Source: Methylibium rhizosphaerae (GTDB taxonomy: Bacteria > Pseudomonadota > Gammaproteobacteria > Burkholderiales > Burkholderiaceae_C). Taken from it: 64,000 nt of DNA. The stretch covers positions 124,001 to 188,000 of the forward strand of contig NZ_SWAR01000006.1 in the NCBI RefSeq assembly GCF_006386545.1. Direction: 5' to 3'. The position numbers were made by a program, and so were the translations under genes. This document shows, one piece after another, positions 27,080 to 35,372 of the stretch. The number at the start of each line of letters is the position of its first letter. The stretch's first letter is position 1. Under the pieces are notes generated by a model, which saw nothing but the letters and a program-made list of their open reading frames with translations, did not search any database and was not told the origin of the DNA.

Positions 27080-27646
27080 TCAGCCGCGGGCGGGCCACAT
27101 GCGCAGCAGCAGGCCGTCGCGGTCGACGAACTGGTGCTTGAGTGCGGCCGCCACGTGCAGCACCACCAGGGCCGCCAGGCCATAGGCGGTGTAGTGGTGC
27201 GCAAGCTTCAGCACCTCGGCCAGCGCCTTGTCGGGCGACACGAAGTCGGGCAGCGGCAACATGCCGAACCACACGATCGGGAAGCCTGCGGCCGAGCTGT
27301 AGGCCCAGCCGGAAAGCGGCACCGCGAAGAAGAACAGGTACAGCAGCAAGTGGGTGCCGTGATGGGCATTGCGCTGCCAGGCCGGCATGCCGGCTGCCAC
27401 ATGCGCCGGCAGCGCGGGCGGCCGGTTGGCCAGGCGCCACAGCAGGCGCGCCGCCGACAGGGCCAGGATGGTGACACCGGCCCACTTGTGCCAGTTGTAG
27501 AGCTTCAGCCGCGCCGGCGAAAACGGCAGCCCGGTCATGTACAGACCGACGCCGAACGCTCCGATGATGGCCAGGGCGAGCAGCCAGTGGAAGGCGATCG
27601 CGATGCCGCCGTAGCGCTTGCTGCTCTGGGTCGGGATGGAAGCCAT
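27080..27646 (-). CDS. Cytochrome b561-family membrane protein (YceJ-like)
   Basis: A 188-residue four-helix membrane cytochrome b. Conserved histidines suited to bind two haems are in FHWLLALAIIGAF, YNWHKWAGVTIL, NAHHGTHLLLYLF and HHYTAYGLAALVVLHVAAAL. It transfers electrons across the inner membrane, probably from the quinol pool or superoxide; the partner is unknown. It is the first gene of the b561-YceI-YceI cluster, as yceJ precedes yceI in E. coli. The start at 27646 (MASIPTQSSKRYGG) gives the usual N-terminus. Confidence 0.92.
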   Translation of the reverse strand: MASIPTQSSKRYGGIAIAFHWLLALAIIGAFGVGLYMTGLPFSPARLKLYNWHKWAGVTILALSAARLLWRLANRPPALPAHVAAGMPAWQRNAHHGTHLLLYLFFFAVPLSGWAYSSAAGFPIVWFGMLPLPDFVSPDKALAEVLKLAHHYTAYGLAALVVLHVAAALKHQFVDRDGLLLRMWPARG

Positions 27647-27790
27647 CGGAGTCGGTTGTTGAAAGTTGTTGCAAGGCCGCTGTGCGGGTCGACTGCATCT
27701 ACGAGGGCCGCCGCGAGACGGACGCAGTCCCGTAAAGCGGCACTTTAGTGTTGAGGTCGGTGCGGAGAGTTCAGCCGGCTTGAGGCGATT

Positions 27791-27829
27791 GTTCAAACGG
27801 CTTGAACGTCGCGGACGAACGGCGTTCAA
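27791..27829. promoter_or_regulatory. Inverted repeat GTTCAA-N5-TTGAAC plus a third half-site
   Basis: GTTCAA (27791-27796), ACGGC, TTGAAC (27802-27807) is a perfect 17-bp dyad. A further GTTCAA is at 27824-27829. It lies about 150 bases upstream of the cytochrome b561 start, in the only sizeable gap (27647-27868) before the operon. It may be an operator; no regulator gene is adjacent. Confidence 0.45.
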
Positions 27830-27868
27830 AACGCGACCGCCGGCGGTCGGCGGCATCGAGCGACTCGG

Positions 27869-28765
27869 TCAGCCGGACGACGCAGGGCGCAGGTGCAGTG
27901 GCTGCAGCGCGGCATGCAGCGCCTCATGCTCGTCGGGCGGCAGCAGCCGATGCCGCAATGCGAAGTCGAGCGTCACGAGCGCGGCGTCCACCGTCATTTC
28001 GCCGCCGGCGGCGCGCTCGATCGCCTCGTCCACCGGCATGCGGTGCAACTCGCACACCTCGCCGTCCTGGTTGACCGGTCGCACCTCGGGCGGCATGCGG
28101 AGGTCGAAGGCAAACAGGTGCTCGTGCTGCAGCCCTTCGGGGATGTCGCGCAGCAGCTCGAGCACGCTGCCGGGACGCGCTTCGCGCATCTGCGCTGGGG
28201 AGAGCCCAGCTTCTTCCCAGCCCTCGCGCACCAGCGTCTCGAAGGGCGTCTGGTTCCACGGCACGCCGCCGCCCACCAGGTTGTCGAGCAGGCCCGGGTC
28301 GGTGGGCTTGTCGAAGGACCGGCGGGCGATCCACAGGTGCGTGGGGCGGCCGCCTTCGCCGGCCACGTAGCCGTTGCAGTGCGCTCCGAAGGTGAGCATG
28401 CCCCAGAAGCGCGACGCCGCACGTTCGACGAGGGCGCGCGGCGGCTCGCCATGCTGCAGGACGACCGCATAGGTCTCGTCGCGCCACGCGACGATGTGGC
28501 CGGCGTCGCGCAGCGCCAGGTTGATGCCGGCCAGCGTCTCGTCGCGTGTCTCGGCGGTGCAGGCGAGCGTGATGCGGTCGGGCTCGATGTGCAGCCATTG
28601 TGCGAAGGCAGCCAGCGCCTGCACCTGTGCACGTGCCACCGAGCCGACCACCGTCCCGCCCATCACGAAGGGCAGCCGGGTCCTGTCATGCGATCGGGCG
28701 GCCGCAAGGGCGGGCCAGCGGGTCTTCGTTGTCGGCATCGGTTGGCGCTCCATCGGGGCGGTCAT
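27869..28765 (-). CDS. DUF4743/Nudix hydrolase
   Basis: A 298-residue protein with an N-terminal DUF4743 region (about residues 20-120) and a Nudix domain, as in thiamine-pyrophosphokinase-linked Nudix proteins (Tnr3 type). The Nudix box reads G-GVPWN-Q-TPFETLV-REGWEEAGL. The REUxEExGU half is intact, but the first Glu of the Gx5Ex7REUxEExGU consensus is Gln. Members hydrolyse nucleoside-diphosphate-type substrates such as damaged thiamine diphosphate. The start at 28765 is used; in-frame ATGs at 28753 and 28738 are alternatives. It is divergent from phnC and may share the 270-base control region. Confidence 0.82.
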   Translation of the reverse strand: MTAPMERQPMPTTKTRWPALAAARSHDRTRLPFVMGGTVVGSVARAQVQALAAFAQWLHIEPDRITLACTAETRDETLAGINLALRDAGHIVAWRDETYAVVLQHGEPPRALVERAASRFWGMLTFGAHCNGYVAGEGGRPTHLWIARRSFDKPTDPGLLDNLVGGGVPWNQTPFETLVREGWEEAGLSPAQMREARPGSVLELLRDIPEGLQHEHLFAFDLRMPPEVRPVNQDGEVCELHRMPVDEAIERAAGGEMTVDAALVTLDFALRHRLLPPDEHEALHAALQPLHLRPASSG

Positions 28766-28794
28766 TCTGCATGGGCGGCCGATCTCGCGCCGGC

Positions 28795-28876
28795 GTCATG
28801 CCCGCGTCATGGACGGGTCACGGCGACGTCACGGCGACGTCACGGCGACGTCACGGCGACGTCACGGCGACGTCAC
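28795..28876 (+). promoter_or_regulatory. Array of eight GTCA(T/C) cores at exact 11-bp spacing (expanded Pho-box-like)
   Basis: GTCAT or GTCAC begins at 28795, 28806, 28817, 28828, 28839, 28850, 28861 and 28872, always 11 bp apart. From 28817 the unit is the perfect repeat GTCACGGCGAC (five copies plus GTCAC); the first two units have different spacers. PhoB sites in E. coli are built of 11-bp direct repeats with GTCA cores (CTGTCAT plus 4 bp), so this looks like a multimerised Pho box upstream of phnC. High-GC spacers instead of A/T ones are a difference. Confidence 0.6.
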
Positions 28877-28879
28877 GCG

Positions 28880-28891
28880 TCATCTAGATGA
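28880..28891. promoter_or_regulatory. Palindrome TCATCTAGATGA, probable PhnF operator (phnCDE)
   Basis: This is a perfect 12-bp palindrome four bases after the 11-bp repeat array and about 145 bases before phnC. The same palindrome, extended to 14 bp, lies between phnF and phnG at 49404-49417. GntR/HutC-type repressors bind short dyads of this form, so both are likely PhnF operators. Confidence 0.68.
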
Positions 28892-29035
28892 TTTGCCGGA
28901 TGGTGGCTGGAGGCGAACCGACATGAGACACCCTGTGTCAACCTGGACATCACGGGCCGAGCGCCGGGCCGCTCCCAAGCCGGCCCGCATCCCCCCGGGG
29001 GATCGGCCGGCGTACCGGCCGGACGAGGGGCTGTC

Positions 29036-29887
29036 ATGAGCGATGCCGTGATCCAGGTCGATGCGCTGCGCAAGCATTTCGGCGCCCGGGCAGCGCTGCG
29101 CGACGTGTCGTTTTCGGTGCGGGCGGGCGAGATGGTGGCGCTGCTGGGGGCCTCGGGCTCCGGCAAGTCCACCCTGCTGCGTCACCTGAGCGGGCTGCAC
29201 CGCGCCGATGCGGGCAGCGTCTCGCGCATCGAGGTGCTCGGCCGGCCGGTGCAGGCCGGGGGCCAGCTCTCGCGCGAAGTGCGCGCCCTGCGGGCCGAGG
29301 TGGCCACGATCTTCCAGCAGTTCAACCTGGTCGATCGCCTGCCCGTCATGACCAACGTGCTGGCCGGCGCCCTGCACCGCCTGCCGCTGTGGCGCACGCT
29401 GGCGCAGCGTTTCCCCGCGGCCGAACGACGGCGCGCCTTCGAGGCGCTGCAGCGGGTGGGCATCGAAGGCTGCGCATGGCAGCGCGCTTCCACGCTGTCC
29501 GGCGGCCAGCAGCAGCGTGCCGCCATCTCGCGCGCGCTGGTCCAAGGCGCCAGGGTGGTCCTGGCCGACGAGCCGATCGCCTCGCTCGACCCCGAGGCGA
29601 GCCGCCGGGTGATGTCCCTGCTGGCCGAAGTGAACCGGGAGCTGGTCGTCACCGTGCTGGTGTCGCTGCACCAGGTGGACTACGCGTTCGCCTACTGCCC
29701 GCGCACCATCGCCCTGCGCGCTGGCGAGGTGGTCTTCGACGGACCCACGCAGGCCTTGTCCGCCGAGCGGCTGCGCGCGCTGTACGGCACGCGCAGCGAC
29801 GAGCTGTTCGGCAGCCACGACACCAGCGGCGCCGATGGCGCCGAAGCCGGACCGCCGGCTGCCGCGCCCCTGCTGCATGCCGCCTGA
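29036..29887 (+). CDS. phnC: Phosphonate ABC transporter ATP-binding protein PhnC
   Basis: A 283-residue ATPase of the phosphonate importer. It has Walker [11 protein letters not shown]-loop [10 protein letters not shown], signature [15 protein letters not shown], Walker B VVLADEP, D-loop SLDP and switch His in [30 protein letters not shown] and [10 protein letters not shown] are typical of PhnC. It is about 20 residues longer than E. coli PhnC because of an Ala/Gly-rich tail. It is the first gene of phnCDE and is followed by phnD after 42 bases. Control is expected from the Pho-box-like array and PhnF-type palindrome upstream. Confidence 0.95.
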   Translation: MSDAVIQVDALRKHFGARAALRDVSFSVRAGEMVALLGASGSGKSTLLRHLSGLHRADAGSVSRIEVLGRPVQAGGQLSREVRALRAEVATIFQQFNLVDRLPVMTNVLAGALHRLPLWRTLAQRFPAAERRRAFEALQRVGIEGCAWQRASTLSGGQQQRAAISRALVQGARVVLADEPIASLDPEASRRVMSLLAEVNRELVVTVLVSLHQVDYAFAYCPRTIALRAGEVVFDGPTQALSAERLRALYGTRSDELFGSHDTSGADGAEAGPPAAAPLLHAA

Positions 29888-29929
29888 CCTGCGGCCTGCC
29901 CTTTCCGTCGTTGCCTCGAAGGAGCCTTC

Positions 29930-30910
29930 ATGAACCGCCGTTCCGTCATCGCCCATGTGCTGGCCGTCACCGCCGCGACCTGGGCCATCCCGCCCGCCGC
30001 GGCCCTGGTGCGCGAAGTCAACTTCGGCATCATCGCCACCGAGTCGTCGTCCAACTTGAAGAGCGCATGGCAGCCGCTGCTCGACGACATGCACAAGGCG
30101 ACCGGCCTCAAGGTCAACACCTTCTTCGCGCCCGACTATGCCGGCGTCATCGAGGCGATGCGCTTCAACAAGGTCCAGCTGGCCTGGATGGGCAACAAGT
30201 CGGCCATGGAAGCGGTGGACCGTGCGCAGGGCGAGGTGTTCGCCAAGGTGGTGAACGTGGACGGATCGTTGGGCTACTGGAGCCTCATGATCGTGCACAA
30301 GGACAGCCCGCTGAAGTCGCTGGACGACGTGATCAGGAGCCGCAAGGAGCTGACGCTCGGCTTCGGCGATCCCAACTCCACCAGCGGCACGCTGGTGCCG
30401 GGCTTCTACGCCTTCAGTGCGAACAAGGTGGACGCCACGCGCGACTTCAAGCGCATGGTCCGGGCCAACCACGAGACCAACATCCTGGCGGTGGCCAACC
30501 GGCAGGTCGACGTGGCCACGGTGGCCAGCGACGGCGTCGAGCGGATGAAGATGAAGATGCCCGAGAAGGCGGCCGAGCTGCGCGAGGTGTGGCGCAGCCC
30601 GCTCATCGCGAGCGATCCGCTGGTGTGGCGCCGCGATCTCGACGTCGAGGTGAAGCGCAAGCTGCGCGACTTCCTGCTGGCCTATGGCAAGGACGCGCGC
30701 GAGAAGGAGATCCTGAAGACGCTCACCTACTCCGGCTTCACCGCGTCGGACAACGGCCAGCTGTTCGCGATCCGCCAGCTCGAGCTGGCCCGTGAGCGCA
30801 GCAAGGTGGAGGCCGATGCGGCACTCGCCGCCGCCGAGAAGTCGCAGAAGCTCGCCGAGATCGACGCGCGCCTGGCCGAGCTTGCGCGGCAGGCGCCCAG
30901 GTCGCAGTGA
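29930..30910 (+). CDS. phnD: Phosphonate-binding periplasmic protein PhnD
   Basis: A 326-residue solute-binding protein. The signal peptide has a twin-Arg start ([20 protein letters not shown]) and ends near PAAA. The mature body has [52 protein letters not shown] and [20 protein letters not shown], which closely match PhnD, including the Ser/Thr-rich phosphonate-binding loop. It captures phosphonates in the periplasm and hands them to PhnE/PhnC. A good ribosome site (AAGGAG) precedes the ATG. The stop overlaps phnE by GTGA. Confidence 0.95.
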   Translation: MNRRSVIAHVLAVTAATWAIPPAAALVREVNFGIIATESSSNLKSAWQPLLDDMHKATGLKVNTFFAPDYAGVIEAMRFNKVQLAWMGNKSAMEAVDRAQGEVFAKVVNVDGSLGYWSLMIVHKDSPLKSLDDVIRSRKELTLGFGDPNSTSGTLVPGFYAFSANKVDATRDFKRMVRANHETNILAVANRQVDVATVASDGVERMKMKMPEKAAELREVWRSPLIASDPLVWRRDLDVEVKRKLRDFLLAYGKDAREKEILKTLTYSGFTASDNGQLFAIRQLELARERSKVEADAALAAAEKSQKLAEIDARLAELARQAPRSQ

Positions 30911-31737
30911 TCACCGCTGGCCAGGCCGTGAACGCATCGACTCCGACCTCGCCCGCGACGGCGACCGCGGTGGCGTCGCCGCCGCGCACGCCGGTCGCGA
31001 CGCTGCTCGCCTGGGGCCTCCTGCTGGCGCTGCTCGCCGCCTCCTGGCAAGGCGCTGACATGCGCCCGCTCGACCTGTGGCGCGACGCCGGCAACATGGC
31101 GCAATACGCCCACGGCTTCTTCCCGCCCGACTTCCGCGACTGGCGCCACCACCTGGCCGAGCTGGTGGTCACCTTGCAGATCGCGTTGTGGGGCACCGCA
31201 CTGGCCATCCTGTGCTCGGTGCCGCTGGCGCTGCTGGCCTCCGGGAACATCACGCCGTGGTGGGTGCATCAGCCGGTGCGCCGCCTGCTCGACGGCTGCC
31301 GCGCCATCAACGAGATGGTGTTCGCGCTGCTGTTCGTCGTGGCGGTGGGGCTCGGGCCGTTCGCCGGCGTGCTGGCGCTGTGGGTGCACACGACCGGCAC
31401 GCTGGCCAAGCTGTTCAGTGAGGCGGTGGAGGCCATCGATCCGCAGCCGGTCGAGGGCATACGGGCCACCGGCGCGCATCCGCTCGAGGAGATCGTCTAC
31501 GGCGTGATCCCGCAGGTGCTGCCGCTGTGGATCTCTTATGCGCTCTACCGCTTCGAGGCCAATGTGCGCTCGGCCTCGGTGGTGGGCATGGTCGGCGCCG
31601 GCGGCATCGGCATGGTGTTGTGGGAAGTGATCCGCGGCTTCGAATACGCGCAAACGGCCGCGGTGCTGCTGATGCTGGTGGTGAGCGTGTCGCTCATCGA
31701 CATCGGGTCGGCATGGCTGCGCAAGCGGCTGGTGTGA
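30907..31737 (+). CDS. phnE: Phosphonate ABC transporter permease PhnE
   Basis: A 276-residue inner-membrane permease with about six TM segments. Family motifs are [27 protein letters not shown] (written here in part), [25 protein letters not shown], the EAA loop around [19 protein letters not shown], and [13 protein letters not shown]. The GTG start at 30907 overlaps the phnD stop (GTGA). It has a longer, Ala/Thr/Pro-rich N-terminus than E. coli PhnE. Only one permease gene is present and it is full length. Confidence 0.93.
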   Translation: MITAGQAVNASTPTSPATATAVASPPRTPVATLLAWGLLLALLAASWQGADMRPLDLWRDAGNMAQYAHGFFPPDFRDWRHHLAELVVTLQIALWGTALAILCSVPLALLASGNITPWWVHQPVRRLLDGCRAINEMVFALLFVVAVGLGPFAGVLALWVHTTGTLAKLFSEAVEAIDPQPVEGIRATGAHPLEEIVYGVIPQVLPLWISYALYRFEANVRSASVVGMVGAGGIGMVLWEVIRGFEYAQTAAVLLMLVVSVSLIDIGSAWLRKRLV

Positions 31738-31968
31738 GCGCCACTGCCCTAGGCCTGCTGGCCGACCTGATGCGCACCCCGCATCCGGAGGGTGTTCCCC
31801 TTTAGTGGAATTGCCCGCACACCCTTGCCCTGACATCTTGTAACAACCAGGCGCCAGCGACTCGACAGAGCGCAGCGCGGGTCGTTCGGCAGCGGCGCGC
31901 GCTGCCTTGGACTGATCGGCTCCGGCACCTTCATGAGGCCGGGCCGACACAGCATCAGGAGAGAGGGC

Positions 31969-32346
31969 ATGAGGAAGAACCTGTACTGGCTCTTCTCGGC
32001 TGTGGCGGCGGTAGGTGCCGCCAGCACAGCGGGAGCTGCGAACTTGAGCAACCTGAGCGGCCAGTCTTGTGGCGGCTTCACCGGGACCTGGCACTTCGTG
32101 AACAACCAGACCGGCGGTGCCGCGCCGGGCACCTTGAACGCGACCTGGTCTTCGGGCAACACCTGCACCACGTCGGCATCGGCGGTCAACGCGAACATGC
32201 AGCACTTCTACTGCACCGCCTCCGGCACGCTGCTGGGCGCCTCGACCAACCTGCCGGGCAAGCTGGTGCTGTCGCACTTCACCTGCGAGACCACCGAGCC
32301 GCCGCCCCCGCCGCCCTGCGATCCGAAGAAGGAAGTCTGCAAGTAG
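31969..32346 (+). CDS. Small secreted protein with C-terminal CDPKKEVCK tail
   Basis: A 125-residue protein with a signal peptide (LYWLFSAVAAVGAASTAGA). The mature part has several cysteines (GQSCGGFTG, GNTCTTS, HFYCTAS, HFTCETT) and ends in a proline run followed by CDPKKEVCK. The ATG at 31969 has GGAGAG upstream. No family was recognised. It precedes a secreted lysyl-oxidase-like gene by 93 bases on the same strand, so the two may be expressed together. A role as its partner or substrate would be speculation. Confidence 0.7.
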   Translation: MRKNLYWLFSAVAAVGAASTAGAANLSNLSGQSCGGFTGTWHFVNNQTGGAAPGTLNATWSSGNTCTTSASAVNANMQHFYCTASGTLLGASTNLPGKLVLSHFTCETTEPPPPPPCDPKKEVCK

Positions 32347-32439
32347 CCGCGGTCGCGCTTGCAACCCGGCGCAGCGATGGAGCCTGCACAGGCGTCATCG
32401 CCGCGCCGGCACGGAAGTCCAAAGGAGAGGGAACCCTGC

Positions 32440-33453
32440 ATGAAAGCGTCCTGGATGCGCGACGCGGCCCTTGCCGCCGCAGCCGCCTGCCTTGCCTCCG
32501 GCGCCCTGGCGCAAACCGGCGTCACGATGCCGCCCAATCTCATCCCGCTGCCGGCGTCCAACATCTCGCTGGTCACCGACGGCGCGGGCCAGACGCTGCT
32601 GCGGCTGGCCACCACCGGCTGGAACGCCGGCACCGGCCCTCTGGAACTGGTGGCCGGTGAAGTGGTCACCGGCTCGGACCCGCCCAAGCAGAAGGTCTAC
32701 CAGCGGGTGTACGTGAACGGCGGTGCCCCGGTGCTGAGCTATGCCGGCTCCTTCACCTACCACGCCGGGCACAACCACATCCATTTCGACGACTACGCGA
32801 CCTATTCGCTGCAGCCCGTCAACGCGCCAGGCGGCTCTGAACGGCTGGGCACCAAGACCACCTTCTGCGTGATGGACACGACCAAGATCAACGGCTCGCT
32901 GCCGGGGGCGCCCTCGAGTGCCGTCTACACCACCTGCGGCAACCAGATCCAGGGCATCTCGGTCGGCTGGGGCGACACCTATGGCGCCCACCTCGCCGGC
33001 CAGGAGATCGACTTCACCGACAACGCCGACGGCGTGTACCGGCTGCGCATCGAGCTCGACCCGAAGAAGCTGATCGTCGAGAGCAACGAGAACGACAACG
33101 TGTCGTGCGTGCTGCTCAACATCCGCAAGCCCTCGAGCGTGACCGTGCTCGATGCGAGCGGCAGCTGCTCCGCCGTGACTTCGATCTCGCCGAATGCCGC
33201 GCGCATCGGCCAGACGGTGCAGGTCACCATCTCGGGCTACGGCTTTGCGCAAGGCATGGCGGTCAGCTTCGAGGGCGGCAACGGGCCGCGGCCGGAGGTG
33301 AGCAATGTCGTGCTGGCTTCGGACTCCGACACGGTGGACCTGATCACCGCCACGGTGACGGTGCCTGCCAAGCGCAAGGGCGGGCGCGACCCGGTGTGGA
33401 ACCTGCGCGTGGGCACCAGTGTGCTGCCCGATGCATTCACAGTGCAGCCATGA
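32440..33453 (+). CDS. Secreted lysyl-oxidase-like protein with IPT/TIG domain
   Basis: A 337-residue secreted protein. After a signal peptide (AALAAAAACLASGALAQ) the central domain has the lysyl-oxidase copper motif HAGHNHIHFDDYATYSL (compare HxxHxHxH of LOX), CGNQIQGISVGWGDTYGAHL and IDFTDNADGVYRLRIELDPK then ESNENDNVSC, which align with the end of the LOX catalytic domain. Residues about 240-335 form an IPT/TIG immunoglobulin-like domain (SISPNAARIGQTVQVTISGYG). LOX enzymes oxidise lysine amines using copper and lysine tyrosylquinone. Activity here is not proven. A strong AAGGAGAGG precedes the ATG at 32440. Confidence 0.85.
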   Translation: MKASWMRDAALAAAAACLASGALAQTGVTMPPNLIPLPASNISLVTDGAGQTLLRLATTGWNAGTGPLELVAGEVVTGSDPPKQKVYQRVYVNGGAPVLSYAGSFTYHAGHNHIHFDDYATYSLQPVNAPGGSERLGTKTTFCVMDTTKINGSLPGAPSSAVYTTCGNQIQGISVGWGDTYGAHLAGQEIDFTDNADGVYRLRIELDPKKLIVESNENDNVSCVLLNIRKPSSVTVLDASGSCSAVTSISPNAARIGQTVQVTISGYGFAQGMAVSFEGGNGPRPEVSNVVLASDSDTVDLITATVTVPAKRKGGRDPVWNLRVGTSVLPDAFTVQP

Positions 33454-33465
33454 CGCCGCCAAAGG

Positions 33466-34134
33466 CTACTGCGAGCCCATCGCCACCAGCGTGCGGCGGT
33501 GCACGCCCAGCTTGGAGAACACGCTCTGCAGGTGCTTCTTCACGGTGTCTTCCATGATGCCGAGCGCCAGCGCGATCTCCTTGTTGGTGCAGCCTCGGCG
33601 CAGGTGCTCGACGATCTCGCGCTCGCGCCGGGTGAGGCTGCGCAGCGGCCCGTCGTCGGGCTGCTGCGGCTGGGGAGCCGGGTGCAGGTGCAGCAGCTCG
33701 GCAAGCGCCTGGGCCAGCAGCGCGCGCGGCAGCCAGATGTCGCCGTGGCGCACCGTGCGGATCGCCTTCGCGCACAGCCCGGGCGGGCATTCGGTCGGCA
33801 GGTAGCCATGGAAGCGGTGGCGCAGCACCGTGGCCGCGCAGGCGACGCCGGGTTCGTCGCACAGCAGCAGCACGCGCAGGGTCTCGAGGCGGCGCTGCAT
33901 GGCGTCGAGCTCGGCCGGCCCCAGCTGGCCGAGCAGGGTGTGGTCGAGCAGCAGCACGTCCGGGCAGCTGCCGTTGGCGAGGTGGTGCACCAGTGCGCGG
34001 CCGTCGCCGGCAGACGCAGCCTGCAGCGTGATGCCCGGCTCGGCGTCCAGCTGCCGGCGCCACGCGGCCGCAAGCTCGGGCCGCGCCGAGGCCAGCAGCA
34101 CCTGATACGGCTTGGCTTCTCTTTCTGCGTTCAT
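33466..34134 (-). CDS. LuxR-type regulator with degenerate receiver domain
   Basis: A 222-residue regulator. The C-terminal LuxR helix-turn-helix is clear: LTRREREIVEHLRRGCTNKEIALALGIMEDTVKKHLQSVF (shown in part), then SKLGVHRRTLV. The N-terminal region resembles a receiver but lacks the acidic pair (VLLASARPELA). An Asp remains in VLLLDHTLLGQLG, so phosphorylation is doubtful. The ATG at 34134 gives MNAEREAKPYQVLL. It is convergent with the lysyl-oxidase-like gene. No kinase is adjacent. It may work without phosphorylation, as other atypical response regulators do. Confidence 0.85.
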   Translation of the reverse strand: MNAEREAKPYQVLLASARPELAAAWRRQLDAEPGITLQAASAGDGRALVHHLANGSCPDVLLLDHTLLGQLGPAELDAMQRRLETLRVLLLCDEPGVACAATVLRHRFHGYLPTECPPGLCAKAIRTVRHGDIWLPRALLAQALAELLHLHPAPQPQQPDDGPLRSLTRREREIVEHLRRGCTNKEIALALGIMEDTVKKHLQSVFSKLGVHRRTLVAMGSQ

Positions 34135-34292
34135 CCAGCACCACCCAGGAGGCAAACAGCCGCATCCGCCGGCACGTCGGCCGGATGAGCCAGGGTCGGG
34201 AAATGGGAAGGATACCCACGAACTGGGTACGGTTCTAAGCCCGGGGCGGCAGCCTGTCAACGTCGGTTCAGGGGGGCGCCTTCGCGGGGCGC

Positions 34293-35267
34293 TCAGGGCG
34301 TGGCGGTATCGGTGGTGTGGTTGTCGACCACGAGGCGGGCGGCCGCGAGGTCTTCGAGGGCCATGCCGACCGACTTGAACACGGTGATGTGCGCCGCGTC
34401 CGTGCGTGCGGCGACGTGCCCGCGGCACAGCCGGGCGAGGTCCCCCGTGATGCGGTCGGGGCTGAAGCTGCCCGCCGCGATGGCCAGCAGCAGGTCGCCG
34501 GCTTCGGACAGCACGCCCTCGCGCGTGTCGCACCACACCGCGTCGGCCCGGGCGAACACCCGCGTGTCGGTCTCGTGCATGGCCGGCGTGAACGCGCCCA
34601 CCAGGTCCAGGTGGGTGCCGGGCCGCAGCCATTCGCCGCGCACCAGCGGCTCGGCCGCCAGGGTGGCGCAGCTCACGATGTCGGCCTGCGGCACCGCCTC
34701 GGCCAGGGAGCGCACCGCCTGCGCGCGCAGGCCCTGCGCCGTCAGTGCCTGGGCGGTGGCCTCGGCTTGCAGCGCAGAGCGACCCCACACCAGCACGCGC
34801 TCGATGGGGCGCGTTTGCGCATGCGCCAGCGGCAGGTGGCGCGCGAGCCGGCCGGTGCCCACCATCAGCAGGCAGCGGCTGTCGGGCCGCGAGAGGTAGC
34901 GGCTGGCCAGCGCCGATGCTGCAGCGGTGCGTCGTGCGGTGAGCTCGCCGCCGTCCAGTACCGCGAGCGGGCGGCCGTTGCGAGGGTCCATCAGCACGTA
35001 CAGGCCTTGCACCGAAGGCAGGCCCAGCCGCGCATTGCCGGGGAACACCGACATCAGCTTGGTCCCGACGCCCAGGCTCGCATGCCACGCCGGCATCAGC
35101 AGCAGCACCGCAGGCTGTTCCGATGGGTCGCGCAAAGAGTAGTGCAGGCGCTGCGGCACGGTGGTGTCGTCCGCGTTCCGGAAGGCCGACCACAGCGCGT
35201 CGATCAGGCGGCCCCAGGGCAGGGCGGCCGCCACGGCCCGGGCATCGATGAACAGGGGTGAGCTCAC
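34293..35267 (-). CDS. Ornithine cyclodeaminase/mu-crystallin-family dehydrogenase
   Basis: A 324-residue NAD(P)-dependent enzyme of the OCD/mu-crystallin family. Features are GVGTKLMSVFPGNARLGLPS, LDGGELTARRTAAASALAS (substrate-binding Lys/Arg region), the Rossmann motif LLMVGTGRLARHLPLAHA, DIVSCATLAAEPLV, HLDLVGAFTPAMHETD and TVFKSVGMALEDLAAARLV. Such enzymes include ornithine cyclodeaminase and delta-1-pyrroline-2-carboxylate or ketimine reductases, which cannot be separated by eye. The start is GTG at 35267. It is divergent from the alpha/beta hydrolase gene. Confidence 0.88.
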   Translation of the reverse strand: MSSPLFIDARAVAAALPWGRLIDALWSAFRNADDTTVPQRLHYSLRDPSEQPAVLLLMPAWHASLGVGTKLMSVFPGNARLGLPSVQGLYVLMDPRNGRPLAVLDGGELTARRTAAASALASRYLSRPDSRCLLMVGTGRLARHLPLAHAQTRPIERVLVWGRSALQAEATAQALTAQGLRAQAVRSLAEAVPQADIVSCATLAAEPLVRGEWLRPGTHLDLVGAFTPAMHETDTRVFARADAVWCDTREGVLSEAGDLLLAIAAGSFSPDRITGDLARLCRGHVAARTDAAHITVFKSVGMALEDLAAARLVVDNHTTDTATP

Positions 35268-35372
35268 GGCCGCCTCGCGGGGTTGTGCTGGGCAGGCAGG
35301 GTAGACCGAAAGGCGATTTGCATCCAGACTTCAACGCCCGTCCTCGCCCTGTCTCTTGCCCGCCGCACGCCC

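Noticed and set aside
28817-28876. The 11-bp repeats as a CRISPR array
   Set aside because: Units are contiguous with no unique spacers and are far shorter than CRISPR repeats; no cas genes are present.
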